Below, piece after piece: positions 1 through 13,300 of a DNA stretch of 64,000 nucleotides; position 1 is the first letter of the stretch, and every line of letters begins with the position of its first letter. The stretch comes from Onchidella celtica (Eukaryota > Mollusca > Gastropoda > Systellommatophora > Onchidiidae). The notes under the pieces were generated by a model, which saw only the letters and a program-made list of their open reading frames with translations, made no database searches and was not told the origin of the DNA. Position numbers and translations under genes: made by a program. The stretch spans positions 35,692,233-35,756,232 of the forward strand of contig OZ007571.1 of NCBI GenBank assembly GCA_963931925.1. Reading direction: 5' to 3'.

Positions 1-386
1 CATCTCAAAGCCAGCCTTGCGTAAACACTCTCTTTCCAATACTATGGAACGTTGTGGAATGTCCCACAATTAACAAAACAGGTCAGACAGATCAACACAC
101 CGCCAAGCATCATCAACAACAAAAAAAGGAGAAAAAACTCCCGACAAGACAGGTCGCCGAGTGCTGGCGAAGGAAGAAGGGAAGGTGTAGACAAAACGAG
201 CTACGCTCACCCTATGATGAAGCACATAACGGCTGGAAGGAGGAAAGGGGGGGGGTAGCCTGCAAGCCACCGTTCAACCCCGTACGCAGGGGAATGCCGA
301 TAGGGTAGTCCCTAAGTCCAGAGCAGATCTAGAGGCCCATGGTCAAGCCAGTGGCGTGCCAGTGTTTTGACTGGCAGCCCACGCCA
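1..386. other. No gene or recognised repeat
   Basis: Purine-rich, GC-richer than average, with overlapping short ORFs that have no family resemblance. Presumed MYT1 intron. Confidence 0.4.
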
Positions 387-905
387 GTGAATCACGGGTC
401 GGAATCACAAAGACTAAGCTTGCAAAGGCTCTCCCCACACTATCAAAAGGTGTAGCAAAGGTATGCGAATTATTGCTCAACACATTTGCAATATTACCTC
501 ATCATCTGCACTTGCCTATGTCTAAGAACCAATCAGAAACAAGCTCTGAAATGACCGTCGCCCCAAATGCCCATGTTGGTTCATTAATATGTGCTAATCT
601 GGATGAAGCTATTGTTTAGCGCTTGGAGGGGATGGAGCGTGGCGAGTTATCATGCTTCATTCTCAAGAAAATTACAGCTGTCAGTATCATAATTCAGATT
701 TCATAATTTAACTTACAGACAAAGGTTAATTCATTATCAAGCCTGATAAGGCATATCTGGGAGTGGTTTCATACGGATCAGATAAAAACCACGTGCCCAG
801 TGGTAATGTGTTAATCGGCAAGGGTCAGTGCGACCCAGATAAGATTCCCTGTGAGTAAAGTTGCTGATACGGTCAGTGGGCTTGACCAGTAGCACAGGCT
901 GTTGT
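387..905 (+). mobile_element. Diverged family A copy (A1)
   Basis: Shares the core GGTCGGAATCACAAAGACTA, GGCTCTCCCCACACT, AGAACCAATCAGAAACAAGC and the GATAAGGCAT..CATACGGATCA region with A2-A4 but is clearly older. No TTAA or intact terminal repeat remains at either end. The MYT1 upstream intron lies around it. Confidence 0.8.
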
Positions 906-1328
906 GAATTCTGAAAACGACTCATATAATCAATCAGTTCTTTCCTTTGGAAACAGAAAGAGCAGTGATAATGACATCAGCCAAGCTGAGTGTTGATATC
1001 ACTTATCAGGAGTCTGTTTTTGGATTTTGGAAAGTTGGCAGCTGTATTGTTTGGCATTTTAGTCACGATTAAGTTGGAGTTCACACTGAGTCTTGGCTCA
1101 GGGCCCAGAGGAATATGCAAAGTGTTTCTGAAGTACCAGTGAAGGTTTTTAGTTTTTTAGCCACGCATTATTTGGGTGGGAGCTTAATTTGGCATTGCAA
1201 GAAACATGAAGATTTCACAAATAAACAGTGAACTTGTGCAAAGGACTACTAGCTGTATGATACAGATGTAAAATGTCTCGTTCAAACTGACTTCAGAAGA
1301 CTAACCTGTCTTTGTTTTTCTCTTTCAG
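906..1328. other. MYT1 intron, nothing recognised
   Basis: AT-rich sequence between the diverged family A copy and the 28-nt exon. It ends in a good polypyrimidine tract and acceptor. Confidence 0.5.
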
Positions 1329-1356
1329 CCTTGCTGCGCAGTGAGAACAGTTTGAG
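1329..1356 (+). CDS. MYT1-like: MYT1 exon w1 (28-nt microexon)
   Basis: Acceptor tctttcag ends at 1328 and donor gtaagg starts at 1357. It reads LLRSENSL plus two bases of an Arg codon completed by the next exon (R just before the first finger Cys). The frame agrees with the downstream exons. Support is splice signals plus frame only, because the exon is too short for family recognition. Confidence 0.7.
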
Positions 1357-4300
1357 GTAAGGCTGCTGTATCAATTATGAACAGCCTGTTTCATTCTTTG
1401 TATGTCCATGCATTGGCATTGAGAACTTATCAGTGGTGACAGAACATATTTAGGCCAAACAGTATGGAATATATATAGGGGATATTTGGGAGTGCCATTT
1501 TGCTCTGATTTCATTCTTGATGAGATGATCATCCCACCAAGTCCCCATTATTTTCTTGATCATTTAAAGAGGGTGATGTCTGATCTGTACAGATTTAGAA
1601 GGACATCACTAGCACCTGCATTTATGTATTAATATGCCTTTCATCCACAGATGCCCCACACCAGGCTGTAATGGTCGGGGCCACATCAACAACAATAGGA
1701 GCACACATAGAAGGTGAGATATCAAGCACAAAAAGATCTCATCAGACTCTTTGATGGGGGGGGGGGGGGTGTATTTCTGTTGTATAAAAATTTGTACAGT
1801 GCATTTCCCATGTTGTTATAACCTCCCACTACCCAGTTGTTTTTTCATTTGGACCATTATCTTGTAAGCCAAAGCAACCGCCTATTTGCTGTCCATCTTC
1901 TTGAACTTTATACCTGGTAAGTGTCTGACACTTTTCAGTGCAAACAGCTGCACCATTCCCAATTTTTGTTATGATCCACCGTGTTATTCAGGTATTTTTT
2001 CTGATTCTGATTTCTGTTTTTCTTCCCTGATACAGTTTATCAGGGTGCCCACTGGCAGCTATGACCAGACTGATGTCTCAACAGGCAAGTGGAAGCAAAT
2101 CTGGTAAGTGTAAACATGTACAGTGGAATCTGCTTAATTCGAAGTGGTTGGGACATCTGTACAGAGAAAAATAACCATTATTAGGCTGTTTACTCCATAC
2201 GATGCATGTAATTACATCCCTTCTTGCAGACAACCCGCTCCAGCACACAGGTCTACACAGGCGCTTGTATGAGACCTGTGATTATTTTTTTTTTTTTCTT
2301 TTAGAACCAACCTTTCTGTATTCCCATCAAAATCATTTACATGGATGAGAAAAAGTGGTCTACTCAGGTGGGGAAATTAGTTACTCTATCATTTGGACAA
2401 AAAGACTTGACATGATCACAGATTAAGGGGGTTACAGAGCTTGACAGCTGAGGTTGAATGAATTAGAATAGGAGAGATTCAGACTTATATAATGCTGTGT
2501 TTTTTTTCCCTATTTTAACTCTCTTTAGCCATGCATGTTGTGGTCTTGCCAAAAACTGATGACCCTACTAAAGCTATGATTGCCACTTGCTCTGAGGAAG
2601 ATCTCATCAAATTAGCAGCAAAGGAGATTACACCAGGTGAGAGTCACATTCTTAATTATCATATACACCTAAAATCACCAGCAGAGTGAACGGAGAACAC
2701 AGTATCGTGCTGAATGTTGTGTACAGTAGCATGAACGCTGCCCTGATCATTTTAAATAAATCTGTTTTACTGAGAATCGTGAACTCATAACTGCAGCAGT
2801 GTAATTTCATGACAGTTTTCTCATAAGCATATGCAATGGGCTGTTTATTTTGGTTAATTATCTCTATTGGTTTGACATGCTCATTGTGGCATTGTTTCAA
2901 AATCATCCACGATCATGCATCATGAATCCCATGCTGAATAGAACACATACATCTACATTGTTAAAAGCCTCCAAATTATGTTTTTATGAGACTTCCCAAT
3001 TTCTGATCAGTTGTGCTGAAATTACAGTAGACAACAGTTAAACCAAAATCGGCAGGACCACGGGCTTGTTTTCGGTTTAGCGATAGGAGGATTGAAAAAT
3101 GCCAGTTTCAAGAAAGGCAGCCCAAATGACTATCATAGAGGACAAAGAATGCACAGGCTAAGCGGACTCAACACGTCGTCACTTGCTCTGTGTTTTGTTT
3201 TTTTCACCGAGAATGAAGACGGGCGATTGCCCAGGCCTAGGCACACTCAAAGCATGGATATGCAGGTGAATGAAGACTAACTCTCAAAACAGGAAGATAT
3301 GCGTGTGGACGGACAGTACAGAACCGCCGTCCCGCTGATCTCGTTACCCTTACCGCACACGATGCCATGAAATGCGCCGTCCGCGATAACTAGTGTTGTC
3401 TCTCTGATGTCACACATTTTACATGAAAGGTCAGTGGCCATGTGCCAAACATAACGTCTGCTGCCGTCTGACTTCGGACCCGTGAGTTTATGGGCCTCCC
3501 TCCCTCTCCCCCATCCTGTAGTGCTGCCACTTCCATGTAGGCCTATACTGCCGGACAGAACAAAGCATGCTTTCCTCTTATTTTTCGAGTGGGGGGGGAC
3601 GTGTAGTGGGGTGATACAGTGACTTGACTCGATGTATGGCAAATCACAGCGGACTGGCCACTGAATCCAGCAATTTTCTTTTCGGTTTAACCATAGGATT
3701 ATTTCGGTTTAGCACTAGTTTGTTAACAAAGATAAAGGGGGAAAATCGGGGATTCTTATTTCCTTTCGGTTTAGGGCTAGTTTCAGTTTAACCATTTTCA
3801 GTTTAACCGTTCTCCACTGTATTTTAATTGTTATGTACATGTGTATGCAGTAATTCAGTGAATCTTTCCATTCAGAAAGCAACCAATTGGGCTCTCAAGT
3901 TAAAAAAACATTTGCAAACTGTCATGTCATTGAACTTTTTCATCCTCTCAGGAAATGGACGCTCATTTTTTAATTTCCTTTGAAATGTCAGTACTACAGT
4001 TCACTATTCAGGGGATAAAAATGTGTCCTCCAATTAATGACCACGTTAAATAGTACTTAGTCATTTTCATTGGCTGGCCGTCAGATTTGAAGGAATTATA
4101 AGATTTATAGGGTTATAGTTACAGGAATAGCTGAAGGAAGGAGAATGAACTGAATGTGTTAGAAATTCATAAAGGAGTGAGTAGTTGCAGTTGCTCTGTT
4201 CCCAAGATGTGAACAGATTTCAAGATGAACTAAAATCCAACAGCTACCAGCAAATGGATTTTTGAGGTACAATTGTTCTTAAGGGGGTATTTTATTTTTA

Positions 4301-7300
4301 ACTTACACGTTTTGACTTTTATTCACAGCAGGATCTGACCGTGTCCTCCGTCCCATGATCCTGACTAAACAACTGGAGCCCACAGGTAGCAAGACTGTGA
4401 CACCTCGGGGTAATTTAGCAAGAGAATTGGAAAAATATAGCAGACCAGAGTTGATGAGTAATGTGTCTTCTCCAGAGGTCAAACAAGAGCCTGTAGTAGA
4501 GCAGGAGAAACCTGCAGCACCCAACCCAGTCCAACCATCCCGTCATGCTCCAGAGAGACCTAATATTCTGTCACGTAGACCACATATGAGGCATAAGCCC
4601 AGTATGTTGAGCCGAGCCCGGTTTGGAACTAAACCTTGCAAACCTGATGGATCTGTGAGAAGCTCCAGTCCCAGTTCAGTTACATCTTCCTCATCTCTTT
4701 CATCACCAGCATCATCAGTGAGTGCAGCAAGGCCAGGGCACCAGCTTTCACATCATTCAGGGATGGGGTAGGTCATTTTAACTTTGTTGGACAAATTGTT
4801 GGACTCGCCCATTCCTTTCACCATACACATTCTTTCTAGTTTGGTTTTGTATTCAGGTTCATTCACACATTCAGTGCAGCTTTCAGTGTGGAGAACTTGC
4901 TGTTAAGCCAGTTTAATTCTTCATCTTTGAAACTAGTATTATTTTTGTAAATTGATGAAATGAAATATTGAATATTTTGATTGTGGGGGGGGGGGGGGGG
5001 GGGGGGGGGAGATGAAATTTTATATAAAAAAAACTTGCAAAACTTTATTCTTATTTCGATCATGTATTCATTCTGTAAGGTTGAGCCTTCAGTCATTGTA
5101 CTTCTGATTTTATTTCAGTCTCCATCATGTGTCCATTCTGTAAGGTTGAGCCTTCAGTCATTGTACTTCTGATTTTATTTCAGTCTCCATCATGTGTCCA
5201 TTCTGTAAGGTTGAGCCTTTAGTTATACTACTTCATTACTTCATCCTGTGATTACAATTGTATGTCTACTGAAGAGCTTTGACAGTATCTTATATGTCTG
5301 AAAATCACTTGAATCAGTGTTCAGACCAGAAATATTTTTCTGGAAGAAAAATGGCTTTCATTGTACAGGAGTTTGTTATACTTTGTTCAGATTTACTATC
5401 TTCATTTTATCATTAGAGATCTTGTACTTTATGTTCTTGATGAATAAATTACTGATTCTACTCGGTTGATGGCTTTGAAGGCTGATAAGATCAATTATAC
5501 TTATATACTGTATTTGTGAATTGAATATAAATCAATCTCAGTCAGATTACTAGTTAATAAATTTATAATGAATTGAGAATGGAAACTGTCAATTACATAA
5601 TCATCCTCATCTCCAGGTGCTATCTGACATGTATCTGTGTGCTTGAAGGTTCATCATTGTATTTAGTCACGATTCATGGCACATTTTTATTTCTAGCTGT
5701 GAGGATTACATAGACATGTGCCTGGAGCACACATACATGCAGACGAATATTTGTAGTGACAATACATTGTATTTCTTACATCATTTGTAGCTGGTCCTGC
5801 AGGCACTGGGCATTATGCTATTATGTACAATTCTTTCTCTGTCAGTAGGCTACATCTGGCATTGCATAGAAGTTAATTGTCAAACCTTTAGCTATAGATC
5901 TGTCTCTTATTGAATAGAAACTGTTAGTGTAATGTGAGGTGCATTATTTGAGAATCCCTGTGTTGGTGTCTGTAAGACAGAAGCTTATATCAGTATTGCC
6001 GTGTCACTTGTCCGTAATCATGTTCCCAAACTGTGTATTGATACTCAAGTTTGTCATGATATTTTCAGATCAGTTACTCATCTCACACTTTCCATCCACT
6101 TCCAGTCACATCTACAGATAGTTATCCAAATGCATTCATTTTTTACTTCATCGTTTTATCATATTGTGTTCATGAATTTGATTTCACATGTCTATTCCTG
6201 TCACCGTGTTCGGTATCTGAAATAAATTTTTGTCAGTTAGATCAGGTTGATTTGTAGTTTGCTTATTCTTACATGTGCTGTCTACCTTCTCCAAGAACAG
6301 ACCTTGATTCCTGCAGGAAAATTGAATGAGTTGGTTTTGTTTGTTCAGTCTCATAGCACTAGAACACCAGAGTAACTAAACCATTCTCTAATGGTAAATG
6401 GTATTTGACAGCTGGTATATGATATCATTTTTTTGGGGAGCACTGCATGGTTGGCTTTTGTACCAAATCCTAAATAAAGCAGAAGGTGATAGTCGCCAGC
6501 ATAACTCGTGCACGTGTGAAATTGTTGACCATTTTGAGTGACGCTTTATAGATCCACAGAACCAGAACACTGAACCAACAGGCAGTGAATTAACTTTTAA
6601 ATCAGCCTTCTTATTGTGATTACGAAATACATTGTCTTCATGGATCTGGCAAGTTTAGGCCCTTCCCTTGACCAGATTGTGGCCTCAGAACTTTTTCACA
6701 CATTTTATTCTGTTGACGAACATTTACAATGAATATGGACAGGTTAGGTCATGCTGCACTTTTACCACCTACTCGCATCTCTATACAGGTTAGGTACTCT
6801 TTCTGTTGACCACTATCTACTTCTGCTGCACATAGGGCAAAATGGTAGAAATTGCTTATCTACCTCAGTTTGTTCATGGTCTCTTTCTTGCCCACGGTTT
6901 ATTTAAAAAATGGTTTGAATGGCCTTTTCTGCAGCATGCCATGTTTCCAAAGGCATGTTCTTCACTACATAAAATCTGCTGTATTGCTTCAAAGTTTTTC
7001 ACCACAGCAGTAAACTAACATGAATATCAAACATTATACGCATAGCCTGTTATGACAGTGACATGTTTTTATTGAATACCGCAAAAGTTAGCACTTCACC
7101 CTCCTTGGAAGTAACACTGTTGTTCAGGTGTAGTGTGACAGAATGATGGAAAGATACACTGAGTGTGGATGGCAAAGCCAAAGAAAAATGCTGGTCAGTT
7201 AAATCTCCATTGTGTATATTTCTATTTATGTAATCAGAAATGATATTTCCTTAATGCTTTGGTCCTGTTTTGTGTGACTCATGAGATTTAGATGGGCATG

Positions 7301-10300
7301 ATGTGTGCAGGTGTATGTGGAGAGGGAGGTGCTGATGTCTTTATGTAGTCCATTTTCTTTCATCTGTTGGATCCTTGGTCGCGTCGGCATCAAGAGAAAC
7401 GAGAAGGCGGACGCCCTTGCCAAAGAAGCGCTGAAGCGGCCGCCAGAACAGCTGAGAATCCCACATATTGATTTTAAGCTGGCGATAAAGAACTGCATCA
7501 AAACAAGATGGGATGAACAGACAACGAACAAACTACACTCGAAGACCAACTGCGACAGTGGACTGATGTCTCTCATCAAAATCGGAGAAATGATGTTCTT
7601 AGTAGACTCCGTCTGGGTCATACCCACCTCACACATAGCTTTTAACTCAAGGGGGGAGATTAAGATCCCCCAAATGTATAAGGGGGATGGGAGGCTGCCA
7701 GCTAACTGTCAAATGTGTGAATTTTGCGTATATCTGAAGAAAGCATTGTGCCTGTGGATCCATGAAAGAATAGTTATTTCTAATGTGGACCTGCAGAGCA
7801 TCTTGTCATTCTTGGAGATATCCGTCCAGGTTAATCATGCACACACACACACACTAATTGGGAAGTTACTGATTTACTATTTTCAGTATTGATTAAATAC
7901 AAAGTGTTCCATATCTTTATATTCCATAATATTTTGTGACAGAGCAGAGATGTTAATCACAGTCTTGAAAAGTTAACTTGATTGGAAAGTGTTATATTGT
8001 GTCATGTATGATTGATTGATTACAAGTAGAAGTTAGAAAAGCATTTGGACAATGCAGATGTGCATTAGTCTTTCTTGTTGTTGTGGGAATGTTCTAACTA
8101 GCATGCCTTGCTTCTCTCCCATTGTCTGCTGCTGGGGCCAGGTCAAACATGAACAGCGAAGATGAAGAGGGAGATTTAGGAGAAGAAGAAGAGGAGGGGG
8201 ATCTTGAAGACAACAATGATGAAAATGCCAGCAGCATGAGTGATGGAACAGTGTCCAGTCGTTCCCCCTCCCCTGTTACCCCTTCATCCCTCAGCTCTTG
8301 TAAACCTTCCCCCTTGCCTGAGCCTTTGTTAGGTCTGCTGGGGCCTAGGCTGACTTCTCGTCAGAAGTCTGAGGCCTCCTGTCCTACTCCAGGCTGTGAT
8401 GGTTCTGGCCATGTGACTGGCAACTACACGTCCCATCGCAGCTTGTCTGGCTGTCCATTGGCTGACCGAGCCACTGTCCAGGCCAATCAGGTGGAGCAGA
8501 AGTGAGTTTGACCTTGACCATTGTCAGCATGGCATCCTCTTGTGCTGTTTGCTCTATGAGTCGTCTGCTTATAGTCATCTCAGTTTTGCTTAGTGGTCGT
8601 TTTTATTTGTCACTGATTTTTTGTTTCTTTCACAGATATGCAGATGGGCACTTTTGTTTCTTTTTGTGGCAGCTACATTGTACTGTCCTATCATACTGTC
8701 AGCATGCTTTATATCTTCGTCAGCTTTCATTCATGTTGTTCTTGAGTTTTGTGCTCCTGCAATTTTTTTACTCTTTTTTTGGTGAGTGCTTTTTTTTTTC
8801 TTTTTTTTTTTAAATTTCAATTTTGTTCATTGTTTTTCTATCCATCCTGTAAAAAAAATATATAGTGGTGATAGGACATAGTTCATTTTTTTTTTTCACC
8901 TTTAGCAAACACCTTTCGAACAGGACAAAATTGAAGCAAAAGATGCAAAGGGTGGTGTCAATTAACGGAAAAATCACTGGCCCATTTCTTTCAATTGCAC
9001 ACCATTCTATCTCAGGTCGCTTATTTTGTAGAAGTCCTCATTCTCTTATACCTTTTATTTTTTATGCTATTGCCTATCCCCCAATGATAGTCAGATAGGC
9101 ATCATTGTTAAACATTATTCAGCTTGCATCTGAATCTTCAAAGATTTCCACTTTTCAGTCTTATTTGTCATCTGACAGTTTATAACAAAGACAATTTTGA
9201 TGATCAAATGTCATGAGTTTCAGTACAGTGATTAATGTACATCTGCTACTCAGGCTAGTGTTGGCCTCTCTTTCAGTAATCACACTGGGTTGTACCTGGT
9301 TTTGTTAGGTATGTAATCACTTAAGATTGAAGGGGGAAGGGAATGAAAGGGAAATTCAGTTTTAACTGGCACACTGTCTTTTATTCATTGGCTTAAGTGA
9401 TATTGAACATTGGGACTCTGAGGCTGATCTTTTTATATATATGCACGTTGGTTTTGTTAATTATTAGATGTTGTCACCGTGTTGTGCTCTCAATTTTATA
9501 GAAATTATTGGCATGAGTTCTGGTCCTTAAAGTGTGCGGTTGGTGCATTACGAATTTTTTGCATTTTTCCATAAGGGCCTTGGGTAGATTCGAGAACCTG
9601 TTAGTTCAAGATGAAGACTGAACAAACAATTGCAACTCATTCAGTGGAAATCTGTTAATAATATTAATAGATTGACTGTAATCACCAGTTTGCTGGTGGT
9701 GAAAGAATGTCTTCAGAGGTTTCATTGGTAAATGATGCGGCATTGATGGCACAGAATAATGTGGTTCTGATCATAACAAATGTATCCATCAATTTTATCT
9801 GAAATGCGAGGAGAAATACTAATGAACATTACACTAGCAGTAGTTACATGATACACTCAGTCCAGTAAAAGGACAGGAGGTGAGGACACTCTTTGTCTCT
9901 CTCTTAGAGAGAGCTTTTTGATACCATGCATGCACGATGCCAGCTATTTTTGGTTTGTCAACATGGGTGAAATCCAGTTTCACAACACTAGAAAACCTTG
10001 GGTTTATCATTGTAGACAAAACTCAAATACATACACAGACACTAATGAGAACACCAGTGCTTCAGCTAACATGTCTTATTCACAAGAACTCCTCAAGGAA
10101 TCTTGTTTCACAAGGCCAGCAACTACACAATATTTATTTCGGCATTTTATGTGCATTTTTTAAAAAATACATATAGTTTGTTGGGTGATTTGATGAAAAA
10201 TTTCACTGTTAGCAGTAAAAACAAATTGGTCTTGTTTGCAGGAAAGAACTAACATTTTAAAAAAAAAATCTAAACAGAGGATTAGAAATTAAAAATCTCA

Positions 10301-13300
10301 CTAGACAAATCTATCTTGGACAGGAAAGAAAATCACTGCAAGTTGGTATATTTATTTTTTAAAACAAAGTCATCTCATTGAAGGTGGCTAGTGCCTTTTC
10401 AAAATTCAATTACATTAGTCTTGTTGCAGTTTCACATGAGAATAAAATATCTCGCATGTCCAACATTAACTTTCACTCTATATTCTCAGCTGCACTAAAT
10501 CAAAATAAAATTTCAGATTTAGTGCAGCTGAGAATATAGAGTGAAAGTTAATGTTGTTTTGCATCCATAGCAGAAAACCATAAACACAGACATGTCTCCC
10601 AGGATTTAGTACCAAAACAGGATGAAAAAATGGCCTTTATACATGTACCAATTTTTGGACACGGTTAAGAATACTAAGCATTCAGAGGAGACATGTTGTG
10701 CCCAGGGGAAGAAAATTGCAAAGTCATTGTGACATGTTTCTCATTCATTTGGGCTCCTGTATTAGATGTTTTCTGAAAATGACACATTCAAGTATTTTGT
10801 AAAATAATCATACATCCTAATTTTGTGAAGATGTATTTTTTCACCACTTTATTTCAGTAGTACAGCAAATTTTAAAGCAAGACACATTACAATTGTTTTT
10901 TATTGAGAATAACGGCTAAAATGCCAAAACCGTTGCAAGATAAGAGTTTCTGTATTGTGCAATGTATTTGAATAGTGGCATGATTTTAAGCACAAAATTA
11001 TTAATGCATGGATCTGTCACTAGTGTCAGGATTTTAATTATTTAGTGAAATGTTCATTTGGCATAATGATCGTCTGCTATGCTTTAGCAGAGAGGACAGA
11101 CTCAGTCGAGTATGAGAAAATCTATTTCATGAGTGAGGTACAGTTTTTGAAATTGCATCACTGTCATGAAAACAACAAAACATTGCTAGTTCTACAGTAT
11201 GAGCCCCAGAATGAGAGAATGATGTAAAGGCCCTGGGGAGAACAAAAGAAATATTTCATGCCAAAAACTGATAAGGATGTTAAGTCATATGATATCCATA
11301 TGGATATAGGGAGACCGACACAAATAAGATTGGCAGTGAGGACTTTGTCAGATCCACCACAGTCATTGCCAAACAGTTGTATCTTATTATCAGTCATCAA
11401 GGTCAACCATGGTCAAAGTTCCTGCTAATGTATAATATTTTGTTGATACATAAAAAATGTGTACTGAAAGAGTCATGAAGTCACCCAAAACATTTATTAC
11501 ACACTTGAAAGACTGGATGAAAACAAAAGGAGTAGAAACATGCCAGTGTTTGCCTATGTTAGAAACACAAGGGTGTCTTGGACACATGCAACAGCTTGGC
11601 ACAAGGTTGGCTCTGAGATGCTAGATGCACCAGGTGAGGCAAACATTGGGAGAACCGACCATTAAAACCTGCATCTAGCCACACTCAGGGAAATTGGAGG
11701 GCAGATACAGCGATGTGGCAAGTACCAGTTAAAATCAACCAGTCAGGTCTTCTTTGTGACCGTTCTTAGCAGGTAAGTGAAACTTACTGGAGACAGGTAA
11801 ATTTGGACATTGTGACAGCATGTTCAGAATTTTCTTGATCTGTAATTTTTTTATGTGTATTTATTTGGTGGCTTTTTCCTCTAATTTGACTTCCTGTTCC
11901 TTCTTCTTCTTCTCCCTTTAAAAAAATGTTTGGTAATTCTTTTATACGCTGCTTAGCCTGGCGTCACTGAAAAGAAAATCTTGGTTTCAGAAATTAGTCC
12001 CCATTTCACTGTTAATTCGTATAAGTGGACACCCCGTAATCAAAAAGTTTCACAAGCAGCTAAAGTTAAGAATTAACATCAGTAACCACTTGTATTAAAT
12101 GCATTGAGTGACAATGAAGATTATTGTTAATTTTCTAACATATTCACATTTTGTTTCTCTGTGGAGATACATTTAGATTGCACAAAACTACAATAAAGCT
12201 AAGAAGTTGTTGTTTTACATCACAATTAACACTGCAGCCCTCAGTCACTGAGTCAGAGAAAATTCCACTCAAGGTTACAATCCTACAAAACAATTCTTTA
12301 TCTTTCGGAAGTGACTCAAGACTGTCTTTCTTGTGATTGTACTCGTTCGCCCCTTAAGCCAATGTCCCTGCCGTTTTCTAGTCTCACTTTACCTCTCTTT
12401 TGTTAGATGTCCGACACCTGGCTGTGATGGTTCAGGTCATGTGACAGGAAACTATGCCTCACATCGCAGTTTGTCAGGGTGTCCCCGGGCTGCAAGAATC
12501 AAGAAGATCCTCATGAAGGAAGGAGAGAAGAAAGAATCTGAGGATCCTTTACGGTAAGTTTAGTCTGTAACGGATTAGCAACTGCTGCTTGTAGGTACAG
12601 CACGACAAAGCTTGCTTTGACTTGAAAATTCCATCTCAGTGTCTAAGCCCAGCTATTCCCCCAAAGAGTATATGCACATGAAAGCTGATTTCTTTAACTC
12701 AGCAACACAGTGTTGAAAAATTTAGCTGATTTAATTATTATAGGCAGTAGTACGGTTAAGCCAGTTCTGGAACCAATGTCAGTGAGCAATGCAAAGAGTT
12801 TTAAATTTGATTTGTGTTTCCCTGTGTACTTCTTGGAATGTCTCATTGGAAGAACTGCCTACTCCATTTTAATGTAGCCAGTTTTTCAATCTGTACGTGG
12901 TTTGTCAGATAAGAAGTAAAGGAGTAATGAAGTCCCTAGCTAAAATTGAACTAACCAGTGTCTATAGTTCAAGTTCTATACTAACCTTGTGTCTACAAAT
13001 AGCTGTCCCGTGCCTGGATGCGATGGATCTGGTCATGTGACAGGAAAATATTTGTCACACCGAAGGTATTTCTACTATAATGTGTGCATGGTCAAAGTTT
13101 GGTGGATCTTCATCGCTATTGCTGTCGTCGTTCCGTTTACGTTGCCGTTGAATTGCACTGTAAAACTTGATTGTCCAACATTTATTCTCCTCTGTTCAGA
13201 CAGGGAGAAATAAGTTTAAAATCTTTTGCTTTGTCAGTAGATTTGTTTTCAGCAGCAAATCAGTATGCTCTTGTGTCTTCAATAGACTGAGAGGAATGGG

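Larger units (their letters stand above)
4768..8141. other. MYT1 intron between exons w5 and w6
   Basis: Holds the poly(G) run, the 65-bp tandem repeat and the RNase H relic. The rest is AT-rich with no exon candidate in frame. Confidence 0.7.

Noticed and set aside
2121-2160. Second pogo-like terminus (CAGTGGAATCTGCTTAATTCG)
   Set aside because: Looks like a pogo end, but I found no matching inverted end, so I did not list it as an element.
2306-2367. Possible MYT1 exon between acceptor ttcttttag and donor gtgggg
   Set aside because: In the phase required by the preceding exon it hits TGA, and exons w3 and w4 already join in frame without it.
3277-3642. 121-codon minus-strand ORF as a transposase of the pogo-like element
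   Set aside because: No helix-turn-helix or DDE motif; low-complexity composition with CpG-rich DNA explains its length.
7305-7892. 195-codon open frame as a host gene
   Set aside because: It contains a frameshifted LINE RNase H motif and ends in intronic sequence.
8122-8505. A separate small gene starting at ATG 8122
   Set aside because: The ATG is upstream of the splice acceptor; the acidic and finger sequence is an internal MYT1 exon.
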